Shown here one piece after another: positions 28,301-35,848 of a stretch of 64,000 nt of DNA. Each line of letters opens with the position of its first letter. Position 1 is the first letter of the stretch. A program made the position numbers and the translations under genes. This DNA comes from Microvirga sp. Its GTDB lineage: Bacteria; Pseudomonadota; Alphaproteobacteria; Rhizobiales; Beijerinckiaceae. The notes below the pieces were generated by a model. It ran no database searches and was not told where the DNA came from. It worked only from the letters and a program-made list of their open reading frames with translations. Location of the stretch: positions 1-64,000 of the forward strand of contig JAPSLB010000019.1 of NCBI GenBank assembly GCA_031181145.1. The letters are read 5' to 3'.

Positions 28301-28668
28301 GCTCGCGGGGGCACCCGTTGAACAGCGGCGGCCGGACTCGTGATCAGCACGCATGGGGTCTTTTCGGAGCCTGCCATCTGCCGGAGCATCGACATTCTCT
28401 GCCCCATCGTCTCGCGGGAGGGAGAGGCACTGTCATAAGGCAGGCAATCCCAAGGCGGCAGGAGGAGCATCTGCAGATCCGGGGCCAATCCCCGGACAGC
28501 CTTTGCCAATATCTCTGCCCTGCGCTGCCCCTGCGCCAAGTAGATCAGCCCGCCTGGTCCGATTCCGCGTGCCACTTCGATCACGCGCACCGCATGGAGG
28601 CCGACGGAGGGCGCAAGGGACAGGTGATCGTGCCCTATGTCCTGAGGACCAACGGGCTTGGGGCGCAT
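25354..28668 (-). CDS. mfd: transcription-repair coupling factor Mfd or close paralogue
   Basis: 1104 residues, slightly shorter than E. coli Mfd (1148). Domain order is a UvrB-like N-terminal region (LLPPWDCLPYDSASPS), the RNA polymerase interaction domain (DIIVHIEHGLGKLNGIE), then a RecG-like helicase with Walker A GDVGFGKTEVA, DEEQRFG box, TATPIPRTL motif III and LHQLRGRVGRG motif VI, and a C-terminal TRCF domain. Mfd displaces RNA polymerase stalled at lesions and recruits UvrA. Alphaproteobacteria sometimes carry a second divergent copy, and this window cannot show whether another exists. ATG 28668 was chosen. Confidence 0.85.
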   Translation of the reverse strand: MRPKPVGPQDIGHDHLSLAPSVGLHAVRVIEVARGIGPGGLIYLAQGQRRAEILAKAVRGLAPDLQMLLLPPWDCLPYDSASPSRETMGQRMSMLRQMAGSEKTPCVLITSPAAAVQRVPPRALWQGATLMLETQGEFAPEVLERFLHRTGYILDDRVDEPGEAAMHGQVVDVFPANSVLPYRIEHDSARVLAIRRYDPVSQRTEEEVARLVLDPVSELVLDETGEDRSPPARHAGMEHRLPEYYDRLETVFDYWPGAAVMMESRAEERRQDVMEQVADAFESSTSLRKGAEHAVKPERLFIPEEEWRDLLDQRRLTVVHEVEDDKVEVPFFAGTPKPEQALSHFIQTQQRSKRKIALLGATPRDLSRLRRRVRGLQLAPTAAESWEEIVSGPSQHCFTIRADIKGGFIDTSSNIVVITAYDLLGSRADSEDLAASAPAAAQLFDASFHLGDIIVHIEHGLGKLNGIETVSLEARHSEDAVRLGYADDATLMVPTAELDRIWRYGASPEAVKLDRLNDDGWAVRRRKIESDLQETASRMKALIAARKAVNLDPIVPPARSYERFVARFAFSETPDQSRAIEQVLQDLASGHPMDRLVCGDVGFGKTEVALRAAAAVALSGRQVAVIAPTTVLARQHFGIFRRRFAGLGIEIALLSRLGTPADARAVKKGLADGSIRIVVGTHMLAGKGVEFSDLGLVVIDEEQRFGAAHKAKLRELAKAGHVLTLTATPIPRTLQAAFVGLQDLSVIATPPARRQPIRTFLTAFDPATVREALMREKRRGGQSFVVCSRIEDIAPLREELTKLVPELELIVAHGQMPPDATDEAMVRFADGEGDVLLSTNIIESGLDVPRANTMLVWRADRFGLAQLHQLRGRVGRGRVRGTTYLLTESDQVLPKTTEKRLRTLTALDRLGAGFAISAQDLDQRGAGSLLGEEQAGHVRLIGSDLYQSMLRRAIEGRNVDDLWTPDLNLGIAGRIPEDYVGDPETRINLYVRIARLDPLQNVEDLSAEIEDRFGALPQPVQNLIDLAELKQLCLRSGIARIDAGPQAIALSFRSGAAERLPIDQAMEASRGELRWSGERLILDRSIDSAEERLRSILELLSRFA

Positions 28669-28745
28669 AGGGCTCTCTTGAGGCTTTCGTGGGTGGAAGA
28701 TGCGTCGAACAGACCATCAACGCCCAGCGCCCCCGCCAGTTGCAC

Positions 28746-29120
28746 CTAGGAGCTTCGCCTTCGCAAAAGTGGACCGATCCGCGGGGCGCCTGTTTCAGCC
28801 TTATGCATCTCGAACAAGACATCCTGAAGGATGTCGATGGAGGCGAAAGCCTGAGCGCGTGACGCCGCAATGGTCAACGGATCACGCATGGAAAATCGAT
28901 CGGCGTCCCGCACCAGTTTCGCGCACCGCTCCTGAATGACCCGGCGAGCCTCCTTCAGGCGTGGAGTAGGGTGAAGGGTCCGGGCCAACTCATCGCAGAC
29001 CGTGAGGACGTCACGGGCAAGATCCTCACTCGAATAGAGCCCTGAATAGGTCCGGATCAAACTGCGGGCTCGACTCAATGAGCTGCGAATTTCCTGCCGC
29101 AAAATGCTGTCGTCATGCAT
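28746..29120 (-). CDS. hypothetical helical protein
   Basis: 124 residues, predicted mainly helical and soluble (ILRQEIRSSLSRARSLIRTY; AFASIDILQDVLFEMHKAE). No family or motif is recognised and no Shine-Dalgarno is evident before ATG 29120. It lies 77 bases upstream of mfd on the same strand. The opposite strand lacks a plausible gene, which favours this reading, but the call remains tentative. Confidence 0.5.
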   Translation of the reverse strand: MHDDSILRQEIRSSLSRARSLIRTYSGLYSSEDLARDVLTVCDELARTLHPTPRLKEARRVIQERCAKLVRDADRFSMRDPLTIAASRAQAFASIDILQDVLFEMHKAETGAPRIGPLLRRRSS

Positions 29121-29195
29121 TGCACGATTCCAAAAGACTCAACCCGTGTCGGCTCGGTTAAGGGTTGCTTCCTCAAGCCTTGGAACAAGGAATCC

Positions 29196-29393
29196 TCAGC
29201 CTCGCCCTTCAACGACAGGCGTGGCTTTGAGACGAATCATTTCCGGCGCAGGATGTTCCTGCGCTGCGGTCACGGACCGGCCGAGGCCGGCCTTCTGCAG
29301 AAGGGGTCCGGCAATGATCGCAGCAACGAAGGCAAACGCGAGCACGACCAGAGCAACACGCCCGTAAAGGGTAGCCAAATCCTTGGTTACCAT
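29196..29393 (-). CDS. small single-pass membrane protein of unknown function
   Basis: 65 residues with one membrane helix (about residues 13-31, VALVVLAFAFVAAIIAGPL) and a polar C-terminal tail. A GAGGAGAGATGA Shine-Dalgarno region precedes ATG 29393, which supports translation. No family is recognised. It may be transcribed with the downstream unknown gene and mfd. Confidence 0.6.
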   Translation of the reverse strand: MVTKDLATLYGRVALVVLAFAFVAAIIAGPLLQKAGLGRSVTAAQEHPAPEMIRLKATPVVEGRG

Positions 29394-29730
29394 TCATCTC
29401 TCCTCGGACTGCTTCGCTCGAGGAATCATAGGAGCCGCCCCTGCTTTGGCCAAGCGGGTGACACTCGTTTCGTCCAGCAGGACGATGAAGCGATTTCTAA
29501 GCTTCGACCCAAGTTCCAGAAAATGATGACGATTTTAGAGATCCTGCCCCCAAAAAATACTTTTCCACAGGATGGTTAATGAGCAATATTTTCCCATACA
29601 TTGCAACGCGTATAGGAACATTGATCGCAACAAAGCTGCACGCCGCCACCTGGGAGATTTTGGAGCGTCCTTAGCGCAATGAACATTCCGGCACGGAGTG
29701 TATTGAACAGGACACACGGAATTTGAACCG
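29394..29730. other. divergent intergenic region, no gene found
   Basis: 337 bases between the leftward small membrane protein gene and rightward selO, noticeably more AT-rich than its surroundings in 29500-29600. It must hold both promoters. No terminator, RNA gene or clear operator was recognised; a GGAAC at about 29617 lacks a matching -10 element. Confidence 0.5.
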
Positions 29731-31164
29731 ATGCCTTTTTCTCCCGCATACCGTGCTTCAACCAGCCATCAAGCGCTCGGCGCCGACTTCTACGACATCG
29801 TCACACCTGCCCGCTTTCCGGCGCATCTCCTGCGATATCGGAACCAGCGATGGGCCGCGCGCACAGGCCTCGAGAGCCTGACAGATGACGAGTGGGCGAA
29901 ACATTTCGGACACTTCGAACCGCTTCCCGGCAGCTTCAGGGAGCCCCTTGCTCTCCGCTACCACGGGCACCAGTTCCGAACCTACAATCCCGATCTGGGC
30001 GACGGTCGCGGGTTTCTCTTCGCACAGCTGCACGACACTTGGAATGACAGACTGCTCGATCTCGGCACCAAAGGGAGCGGGCAAACGCCTTGGTCACGCC
30101 ATGCAGATGGACGCCTGACGCTGAAGGGCGGCATCCGGGAGGTACTGGCGACAGAGATGCTGGAAGCGCTCGGCGTCAACACGTCGAAGTCGTTCAGCCT
30201 GATCGAGACCGGCGAGGAGCTCGAAAGGAGCGACGAGCCATCGCCGACGCGCTCTTCGGTTCTCGTGCGCCTCAGTCACTCGCACATCCGCATCGGCACA
30301 TTCCAGCGTCTGCTCTACCTCGACGAGACCCGCAACATCAGCAAGCTGCTCGATTATACGATCACGACCTACATGCCCGAGACCTGGTGCGACAGCGATG
30401 CGGATCGGGCGATCGCCTTTCTCGATGAGGTCTGCCGAAGGGTGGCGCGCATGGGTGCCCAATGGATGGCGGCAGGCTTTGTGCACGGCGTTCTCAACAC
30501 CGACAACATCAACGTGACGGGCGAGAGCTTCGATTATGGTCCCTGGCGCTTTCTGCCGAGCTACGATCCGGCTTTCACCGCTGCGTATTTCGATGAAACC
30601 GGGCTCTATGCCTTTGGTCGCCAGCCTGACGCTCTTTTGTGGAATCTGTTCAGGCTTGCGGAATGCTTCCTGCCGATTGCCGAGCAGAGCAGGCTCGAAG
30701 CATCGCTCGCCGCCTTCGAGCCCGCTCTGCATCGGGAGTTCGCCGCTGCGATCCTCCGCCGTCTCGGACTTCGCACCCGATCCCCTGAGCTGGACGCAGC
30801 CCTTGCCAGAAACCTCTGGACATTCCTGCACAGTACGAAAGCGCCCTTCGAGCAGACCTTCTTCGATTGGTTCGGCGGGTTGCGCAGCAGCGAGCGTGCG
30901 CGACGCAGCCCCTCTTCCCCATACTATTCCGAAGCCGCCTTTCAACCTTTTCGATCTGCCCTTGAAGGGTTCGAGCCGTTGACCGAGATCGCACTCGATC
31001 ACGCCTATTTTGCGGGAGAGAGACCCTGTACGATGCTGATCGAGGAGGTCGAAGCAGTTTGGGAGCCTGTCGCCAACCGAGATGATTGGTCTGCCTTTAA
31101 CTCCAAACTTGCAGAGATCGAGCTGATGGCCGAGGCCTATGGTTCGCATGACACACGACCATGA
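29731..31164 (+). CDS. selO: SelO/YdiU family protein adenylyltransferase
   Basis: 477 residues. Pseudokinase features of SelO are clear: LALRYHGHQFRTYNPDLGDGR split around the N-lobe, the GTKGSGQTPWSR loop, LKGGIREVLATEML, and the metal-binding HGVLNTDNINVTG with DYGPWRFL. SelO transfers AMP to Ser, Thr or Tyr of target proteins under oxidative stress. The C-terminal Cys-x-Sec/Cys seen in many SelO proteins is absent (the end is GSHDTRP). Length is normal for the bacterial family. Confidence 0.92.
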   Translation: MPFSPAYRASTSHQALGADFYDIVTPARFPAHLLRYRNQRWAARTGLESLTDDEWAKHFGHFEPLPGSFREPLALRYHGHQFRTYNPDLGDGRGFLFAQLHDTWNDRLLDLGTKGSGQTPWSRHADGRLTLKGGIREVLATEMLEALGVNTSKSFSLIETGEELERSDEPSPTRSSVLVRLSHSHIRIGTFQRLLYLDETRNISKLLDYTITTYMPETWCDSDADRAIAFLDEVCRRVARMGAQWMAAGFVHGVLNTDNINVTGESFDYGPWRFLPSYDPAFTAAYFDETGLYAFGRQPDALLWNLFRLAECFLPIAEQSRLEASLAAFEPALHREFAAAILRRLGLRTRSPELDAALARNLWTFLHSTKAPFEQTFFDWFGGLRSSERARRSPSSPYYSEAAFQPFRSALEGFEPLTEIALDHAYFAGERPCTMLIEEVEAVWEPVANRDDWSAFNSKLAEIELMAEAYGSHDTRP

Positions 31165-31206
31165 GCGCCCGCGGGGCGCACTCCGCGCCGAGCGCCGGAC
31201 AGTGAG

Positions 31207-31932
31207 CTATACACCGCTCATCAGGTTACGTTTGCGATTCGGGTAAGGACGCGCGCCGGCCACGGCCGCCGCCGCACGGTTATTGACGCCGAAATAACGG
31301 AAAATCGCCGCCATATGGATCTTGACGGTGCCCTCGCCCAGTCTCAGGGCCTGGGCGATCTCCTTGTTCGTCTTGCCTTGCACGAGCAGATCGAGCACAT
31401 CCTGCTGGCGTGGCGTCAGTGGACTGCCAGCAGCAGAATCCGTCTCCGGTGCAGTCGCCTCGCCCCCGGTGCCACCGGATTGCCGTGCCCCCTCGTCTGA
31501 CGTCTCAGCCGCTTCCGATGAGATATCCGCCAGGCTGGGAGGAACGTAAATCCCGCCGTCGAGGATGAGCTTGAGAGCACCGGCCATCGCCTCGGTGCTC
31601 ATACTCTTGAGCATATAGCCGTGCACTCCTGCCTCAAGGGCCATGAGGATGTTGCGCCGGTTGCCTGAGGTGGAAACGACGGCAATCCTTGTCTGTGGAA
31701 AACACTCGCGCACCGTGCGCAGATTCGTCGGCGTTCTCACGCCCGGCGTGGAAAGACCGAACAGAGCAAAAGTAATATCCGGATACTCGGCCAGCCGCTC
31801 CAGAGCGCCATCCAGAGAACGGGCTTCGATGATGCGCGAGCAGTCGAATTGCCGTTCAAGGACTGCCCCCACTGCCACGCGAAAAATCGCATCATCATCG
31901 ACGATCAAGCCGATGCGCGGAGGCGCACTCAT
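31207..31932 (-). CDS. LuxR/NarL-type regulator with atypical receiver domain
   Basis: 241 residues. The receiver domain (about 5-125) keeps the acidic pocket (VDDD, 11-14) and the conserved Lys109, but the phospho-acceptor Asp is replaced by Gly59 in LFGLSTPG. A disordered Ser/Glu/Gly-rich linker (about 138-168) leads to a LuxR HTH (LTPRQQDVLDLLVQGKTNKE, then GTVKIHMAAIFRYFGVNNR). It should bind DNA but not be switched by classical phosphorylation. ATG 31932 follows AAGGGGA. An EcfG-like promoter motif lies upstream at 32055-32079. It is convergent with selO. Confidence 0.87.
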   Translation of the reverse strand: MSAPPRIGLIVDDDAIFRVAVGAVLERQFDCSRIIEARSLDGALERLAEYPDITFALFGLSTPGVRTPTNLRTVRECFPQTRIAVVSTSGNRRNILMALEAGVHGYMLKSMSTEAMAGALKLILDGGIYVPPSLADISSEAAETSDEGARQSGGTGGEATAPETDSAAGSPLTPRQQDVLDLLVQGKTNKEIAQALRLGEGTVKIHMAAIFRYFGVNNRAAAAVAGARPYPNRKRNLMSGV

Positions 31933-32239
31933 CGAATTTCCCCTTCAAGACACATGGTCGATAGGAAAGACGAAGAAAAAATGCAACCCAGAATAGCCAC
32001 GCCTATCAACGTGCCGCAGCCACAGCGAGCCCCATCCCATCTCGTTATATCGTCAACTCACGCCGACCCCGGCCGTTCCTGCCCCACGAAAATTTGGGTC
32101 AGCGATCATATGCCCTGATTGGCGGGATGCGAAGTTGCGCGACGTGCATGCAACGTTACCCAGGTAATGCGCATCCGACCCGGAGTACATTGCCCGGCCC
32201 GGCCGGCGTGCGCAGCCACATCCGGCAGAGGGTGGAGGA
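31933..32239. other. intergenic region upstream of the LuxR-type gene
   Basis: 307 bases between the 3' end of glgA1 and the luxR-type gene, both leftward. It carries the candidate EcfG promoter at 32055-32079. No RNA gene or coding region with support was seen in the rest. Confidence 0.5.
32055..32079 (-). promoter_or_regulatory. candidate EcfG-type promoter for the LuxR-type regulator
   Basis: On the minus strand GGAAC (32079-32075) is followed after 16 bases by AGTT (32058-32055). The alphaproteobacterial EcfG consensus is GGAAC-N16/17-CGTT, so the first -10 base is off. It is oriented correctly, about 125 bases before the start codon. Confidence 0.4.
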
Positions 32240-33769
32240 TCAGATGCAAGCCGCCGTCTGGCAAGCCCGCTCGTACACCTCCCTGTACTTGGAAGCCGAC
32301 CGATCCCATCCATGAGGTCGCTGCATCGCGGCTTTCCTCATGGCAGAGAGACGTGGCCTTGAGCGAAATGTCTCAAGTCCCCGCTTGATTGCATCCATGA
32401 AGCGATAAATGCACGGCTCACCGAAGAGAAAACCGTTGACCCCGTCTTCGATAGTATCGGCCAGACCTCCCGTTTTATGGGCGATCGGCAGCGATCCGAA
32501 ACGCTGCGCATACATCTGACTCAGGCCGCAAGGCTCGAACCGGGACGGCATGAGAAGGAAGTCGCTGCCGGCATACATGCGACGAGCGGCCCGTTCGTCG
32601 TAGCCGATCCTCACGCCCACGGACCCGGGATGCCGCTCTGCCAGAGCTCGGAGTTCGGCCTCGAACCGGGCCTCCCCTTGCCCGATAACAGCGATCTGGC
32701 CGCCTTGTGACATGATCGTTTCAGCGGCCGAGATGGCGAGATCAACGCCCTTCTGGTGAACGAGGCGCGATACGACCGCAAACAGAGGGCCGTTGGAGAG
32801 AGCGAGCCCGAAGCTCTTTCGCACGTTGTTGGCGTTCGCACGCTTTCCTCTGACATCCTCGGCGGAGAAGCGGCTGACCAGGTAAGGGTCCTTACTGGGG
32901 TCCCAGCTCGGGTCGATGCCGTTGATGATGCCGTCGAGGCGCCCCTGATGAGCCCGTGTCCTCAGAAGCCCATCGAGCCCGCAGCCGAACTCGGGCCGGG
33001 TGATTTCCCGGGCATAGGTCGAGCTCACCGTCGTGATATGGGAAGCATAGAAAATTCCCGCCTTGAGGAAGGAAAGCTTGCCGTAGAATTCCACGCCATT
33101 GATGTGAAATGCGGCCTCTGGAATGCCGAGGCGCGACAAGCGATCCCGTTCGAAGATTCCCTGATAGGCAAGGTTATGAATCGTCAGAATGGTCGGAATG
33201 TGCTGTCCGCGCCATGTCAGATAGGCCGCAGCCAGACCCGAGGGCCAATCGTTGAGGTGGAGGAGATCGGCACGCCAAAGAGCGTCGCCGCCGCCGCAGG
33301 CGATATCGGCTGCCGCCAGGCCAAGACGTGCGAAGCGAATGTCATTGTCGCTCCAGTCCATACCAAAGGAATCGACATAAGGAGAGCCATCCCGCTCGTA
33401 GAGCTCTGGACACAGGAGCACATAGACGGTCAACCCGTCCTTGGTCACGCCGCGGCCAAGCCCGCAGCCCGGAATTCCGAATGAAGCCGGGAGACGCGCG
33501 ATCTCCTCGACGGTCCCCATCTGGGAAAGAACCTGCCTGTAGCCCGGGATGAGGATGCGGACATCATAATGCTGTCGCAAGGCGCGCGGCAGAGCGGCAG
33601 ACACTTCCCCGAGACCTCCTGCCTTTATGTAATCGGCGATCTCGGATGTCACGAAAAGAATAGACTGTCTGCGGGATACTGAAATCGAGGGCTGACGATC
33701 CTGGTGCAGATCGGCGCGCGCCATTGCCGCGAAAGCCGCACCAGCTTTCGAGTGTAATGCTTCCAACAT
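32240..33769 (-). CDS. glgA: glycogen/starch synthase, copy 1
   Basis: 509 residues, GT5 family. The N-terminal ADP-glucose loop reads IKAGGLGEVSAALP (KxGGL), and the C-terminal domain has [20 protein letters not shown] and HKTGGLADTIEDG. It transfers glucose from ADP-glucose to growing alpha-1,4-glucan. It is clearly distinct from the second copy at 45380-46831. The first ~30 residues before RQSILFVTSEI are an extension; ATG 33769 was chosen but 33724 is possible, neither with a strong Shine-Dalgarno. It diverges from treZ and has its own exact EcfG promoter match. Confidence 0.92.
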   Translation of the reverse strand: MLEALHSKAGAAFAAMARADLHQDRQPSISVSRRQSILFVTSEIADYIKAGGLGEVSAALPRALRQHYDVRILIPGYRQVLSQMGTVEEIARLPASFGIPGCGLGRGVTKDGLTVYVLLCPELYERDGSPYVDSFGMDWSDNDIRFARLGLAAADIACGGGDALWRADLLHLNDWPSGLAAAYLTWRGQHIPTILTIHNLAYQGIFERDRLSRLGIPEAAFHINGVEFYGKLSFLKAGIFYASHITTVSSTYAREITRPEFGCGLDGLLRTRAHQGRLDGIINGIDPSWDPSKDPYLVSRFSAEDVRGKRANANNVRKSFGLALSNGPLFAVVSRLVHQKGVDLAISAAETIMSQGGQIAVIGQGEARFEAELRALAERHPGSVGVRIGYDERAARRMYAGSDFLLMPSRFEPCGLSQMYAQRFGSLPIAHKTGGLADTIEDGVNGFLFGEPCIYRFMDAIKRGLETFRSRPRLSAMRKAAMQRPHGWDRSASKYREVYERACQTAACI

Positions 33770-33827
33770 GTTGTCACGAGGGCGCGCTCCCCATTGACCT
33801 CCCGCGCCCAAAGCAGGTCGCGCTTTA

Positions 33828-33853
33828 AACGCTCTCCCCCTCCAAAAGGTTCC
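33828..33853 (-). promoter_or_regulatory. EcfG-type promoter of glgA copy 1
   Basis: On the minus strand GGAAC (33853-33849), 17-base spacer, CGTT (33831-33828). This is an exact match to the EcfG consensus GGAAC-N16/17-CGTT, 59 bases before the glgA1 start. Confidence 0.6.
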
Positions 33854-33974
33854 ACAAGGATTTTGAATATTTCTGGCTACTCCAGCCGGCCGCTCGTTAC
33901 GGCCAAGCTTGAGGCTGGTGGCTCTGACATCAGGTCCCCGCTTACGAGCCCGGCCTTCAATTTTATGAGTTCTG

Positions 33975-33999
33975 GGAACATTGCACAGCGAAGCTCGTT
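33975..33999 (+). promoter_or_regulatory. EcfG-type promoter of treZ
   Basis: GGAAC (33975-33979), 16-base spacer, CGTT (33996-33999), an exact consensus match, 28 bases before the treZ start. Together with the opposite-facing motif at 33828-33853 it makes the glgA1/treZ gap a divergent general-stress promoter region. Confidence 0.6.
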
Positions 34000-34027
34000 C
34001 GCAAGTGCCCGAACTTTTGGAGAACTC

Positions 34028-35848
34028 ATGCGGCGAAGTCACCTGATGCCTTTTGGGGCACAAATCGTCAACGAAGGCGTGCGCTTCTCCCTTTGGGCGC
34101 CGACAGCGCATGAGGTCAAGCTTGTGCTGGATGGGGCTGAACACCCCCTGGAGCCACAGGACGACGGCTGGTACTATACCGTCTCGCCCAAGGCTCGGAG
34201 CGGCAGCCGCTATGGCTACAGGATAGACGATGCTCTCACGGTGCCGGACCCTGCCTCTCGGTTCCAGCCGGAAGACGTGCACGGCTTGAGCCTCGTTGTG
34301 GACCCGCATGCCTATGAATGGTCTGACGCGCCATGGACCGGACGGCCATGGGAGGAAACTGTGCTCTACGAGGTGCACGTTGGCACTGCGACTCCGCAGG
34401 GCACGTTTGCCAGCCTCATGGATAAACTCGAGGCCCTACGCGATACCGGCATCACGGCCATTGAACTGATGCCGATCGCGGAGTTCCCCGGCCGCCGGAA
34501 CTGGGGCTACGATGGCGTCCTCCCCTACGCGCCCGACGCGGCCTACGGCAGTCCGGAGGATCTGAAGAGGCTGATCGACCGCGCCCACGGACTCGGTCTG
34601 ATGATGTTCCTCGACGTGGTCTACAATCACTTTGGCCCATCCGGGAATTATCTCCACTCCTATGCCAAGTCCTTCTTCACGGACCGGCACCCGACACCAT
34701 GGGGCGCCGGGATCAACGTGGATGGCGCGGGGAGCCGCATCGTGCGTGACTTCTTCATCCACAACGCACTCTATTGGCTGGAGGAATACCGCTTCGACGG
34801 CCTGCGCTTCGACGCCGTTCATGCCATCGTCGACGACAGCAAGCCTCATTTCCTTGAAGAGCTTGCCACGCGCATCCGCCAAGCTATTCCCGAACGCCAC
34901 ATCCATCTTGTGCTGGAGAACGAAGCCAATCAGGCGCGCTGGCTTGAACGCGGCACCGATCGGATGCCCCGCCTGCACACAGCGCAATGGGCCGACGACA
35001 TCCACAATTCCTGGCATGCTTTGCTGACCGACGAGAATGAAGGCTATTACGAAGACTACGCGGACGAACCGCTCAAGCGCCTGAGCCGCGCACTCGCAGA
35101 AGGCTTTGCGTACCAGGGAGATCCATCGATCCATCGCCCCGGCATTATTCGCGGCGAACGGTCTGCGCACCTGCCACCGACGGCCTTCGTGTCATTCCTC
35201 CAGAACCACGATCAAATCGGCAATCGAGCCTTCGGCGAACGTCTCGCCCATCTCATCCCTCCGGAACGCCTTGCGTTGGCGCAGGCCATCTTCCTCCTCT
35301 CGCCTCATATTCCGTTGATCTTCATGGGAGAGGAATGGTCGGCATCCTCGCCTTTCCAGTTCTTCGTCGATTTCGAGGAGGAGCCTGATCTCGCGGAAGC
35401 CGTGCGCAAGGGGCGACGGGGCGAGTTCAAACACTTCAAGGCCTTCGCCGACCCCGCGACGGCACAGCGCATCCCCGATCCGACCGATCGAGCGACGTTC
35501 GGTCGCTCCAAGATCGATTGGGCAGAAACCGAGCGTTCGCCGCACCGCGAAGCACTTCAGGAAACGAAACGGCTGCTGATGCTGAGACGGGACGAGATTT
35601 TGCCTCTTATCATGAGCGGATACCGTGGCTCCCGTCACCAGATCCCACACGGGGTCGTCCTTGATGTGGCTTGGACCTTCGAGCTAGGGATGATCCGCGT
35701 ATTGGCGAACTTCGGAGATCGGCCATTTTCGGCCGATGTGGGCGGCAATTCGCGCGTGCTCTGGTCGAACACAGATTCCAGACCGGCCAATGGACGCGCT
35801 GAGCTCACATCATGGAAAGGGATCGTCGTCAAAGAGGCCTCCGCATGA
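34028..35848 (+). CDS. treZ: malto-oligosyltrehalose trehalohydrolase
   Basis: 606 residues, GH13. An N-terminal CBM48-like domain (GVRFSLWAPTAHEVKLVLD) precedes the barrel with catalytic Asp in DGLRFDAVHAI, Glu in LVLENEANQ, and Asp in FLQNHDQIGNR. TreZ releases trehalose from maltooligosyl trehalose made by TreY. The ATG at 34028 has GGAG five bases upstream; a longer in-frame extension to 33794 runs through the promoter and was rejected. The stop overlaps the next start in ATGA, coupling it to the MalQ-TreY fusion. Confidence 0.95.
   Translation: MRRSHLMPFGAQIVNEGVRFSLWAPTAHEVKLVLDGAEHPLEPQDDGWYYTVSPKARSGSRYGYRIDDALTVPDPASRFQPEDVHGLSLVVDPHAYEWSDAPWTGRPWEETVLYEVHVGTATPQGTFASLMDKLEALRDTGITAIELMPIAEFPGRRNWGYDGVLPYAPDAAYGSPEDLKRLIDRAHGLGLMMFLDVVYNHFGPSGNYLHSYAKSFFTDRHPTPWGAGINVDGAGSRIVRDFFIHNALYWLEEYRFDGLRFDAVHAIVDDSKPHFLEELATRIRQAIPERHIHLVLENEANQARWLERGTDRMPRLHTAQWADDIHNSWHALLTDENEGYYEDYADEPLKRLSRALAEGFAYQGDPSIHRPGIIRGERSAHLPPTAFVSFLQNHDQIGNRAFGERLAHLIPPERLALAQAIFLLSPHIPLIFMGEEWSASSPFQFFVDFEEEPDLAEAVRKGRRGEFKHFKAFADPATAQRIPDPTDRATFGRSKIDWAETERSPHREALQETKRLLMLRRDEILPLIMSGYRGSRHQIPHGVVLDVAWTFELGMIRVLANFGDRPFSADVGGNSRVLWSNTDSRPANGRAELTSWKGIVVKEASA

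Noticed and set aside
29615-29645. EcfG promoter before selO
   Set aside because: GGAAC is present without a -10 element at the right distance.
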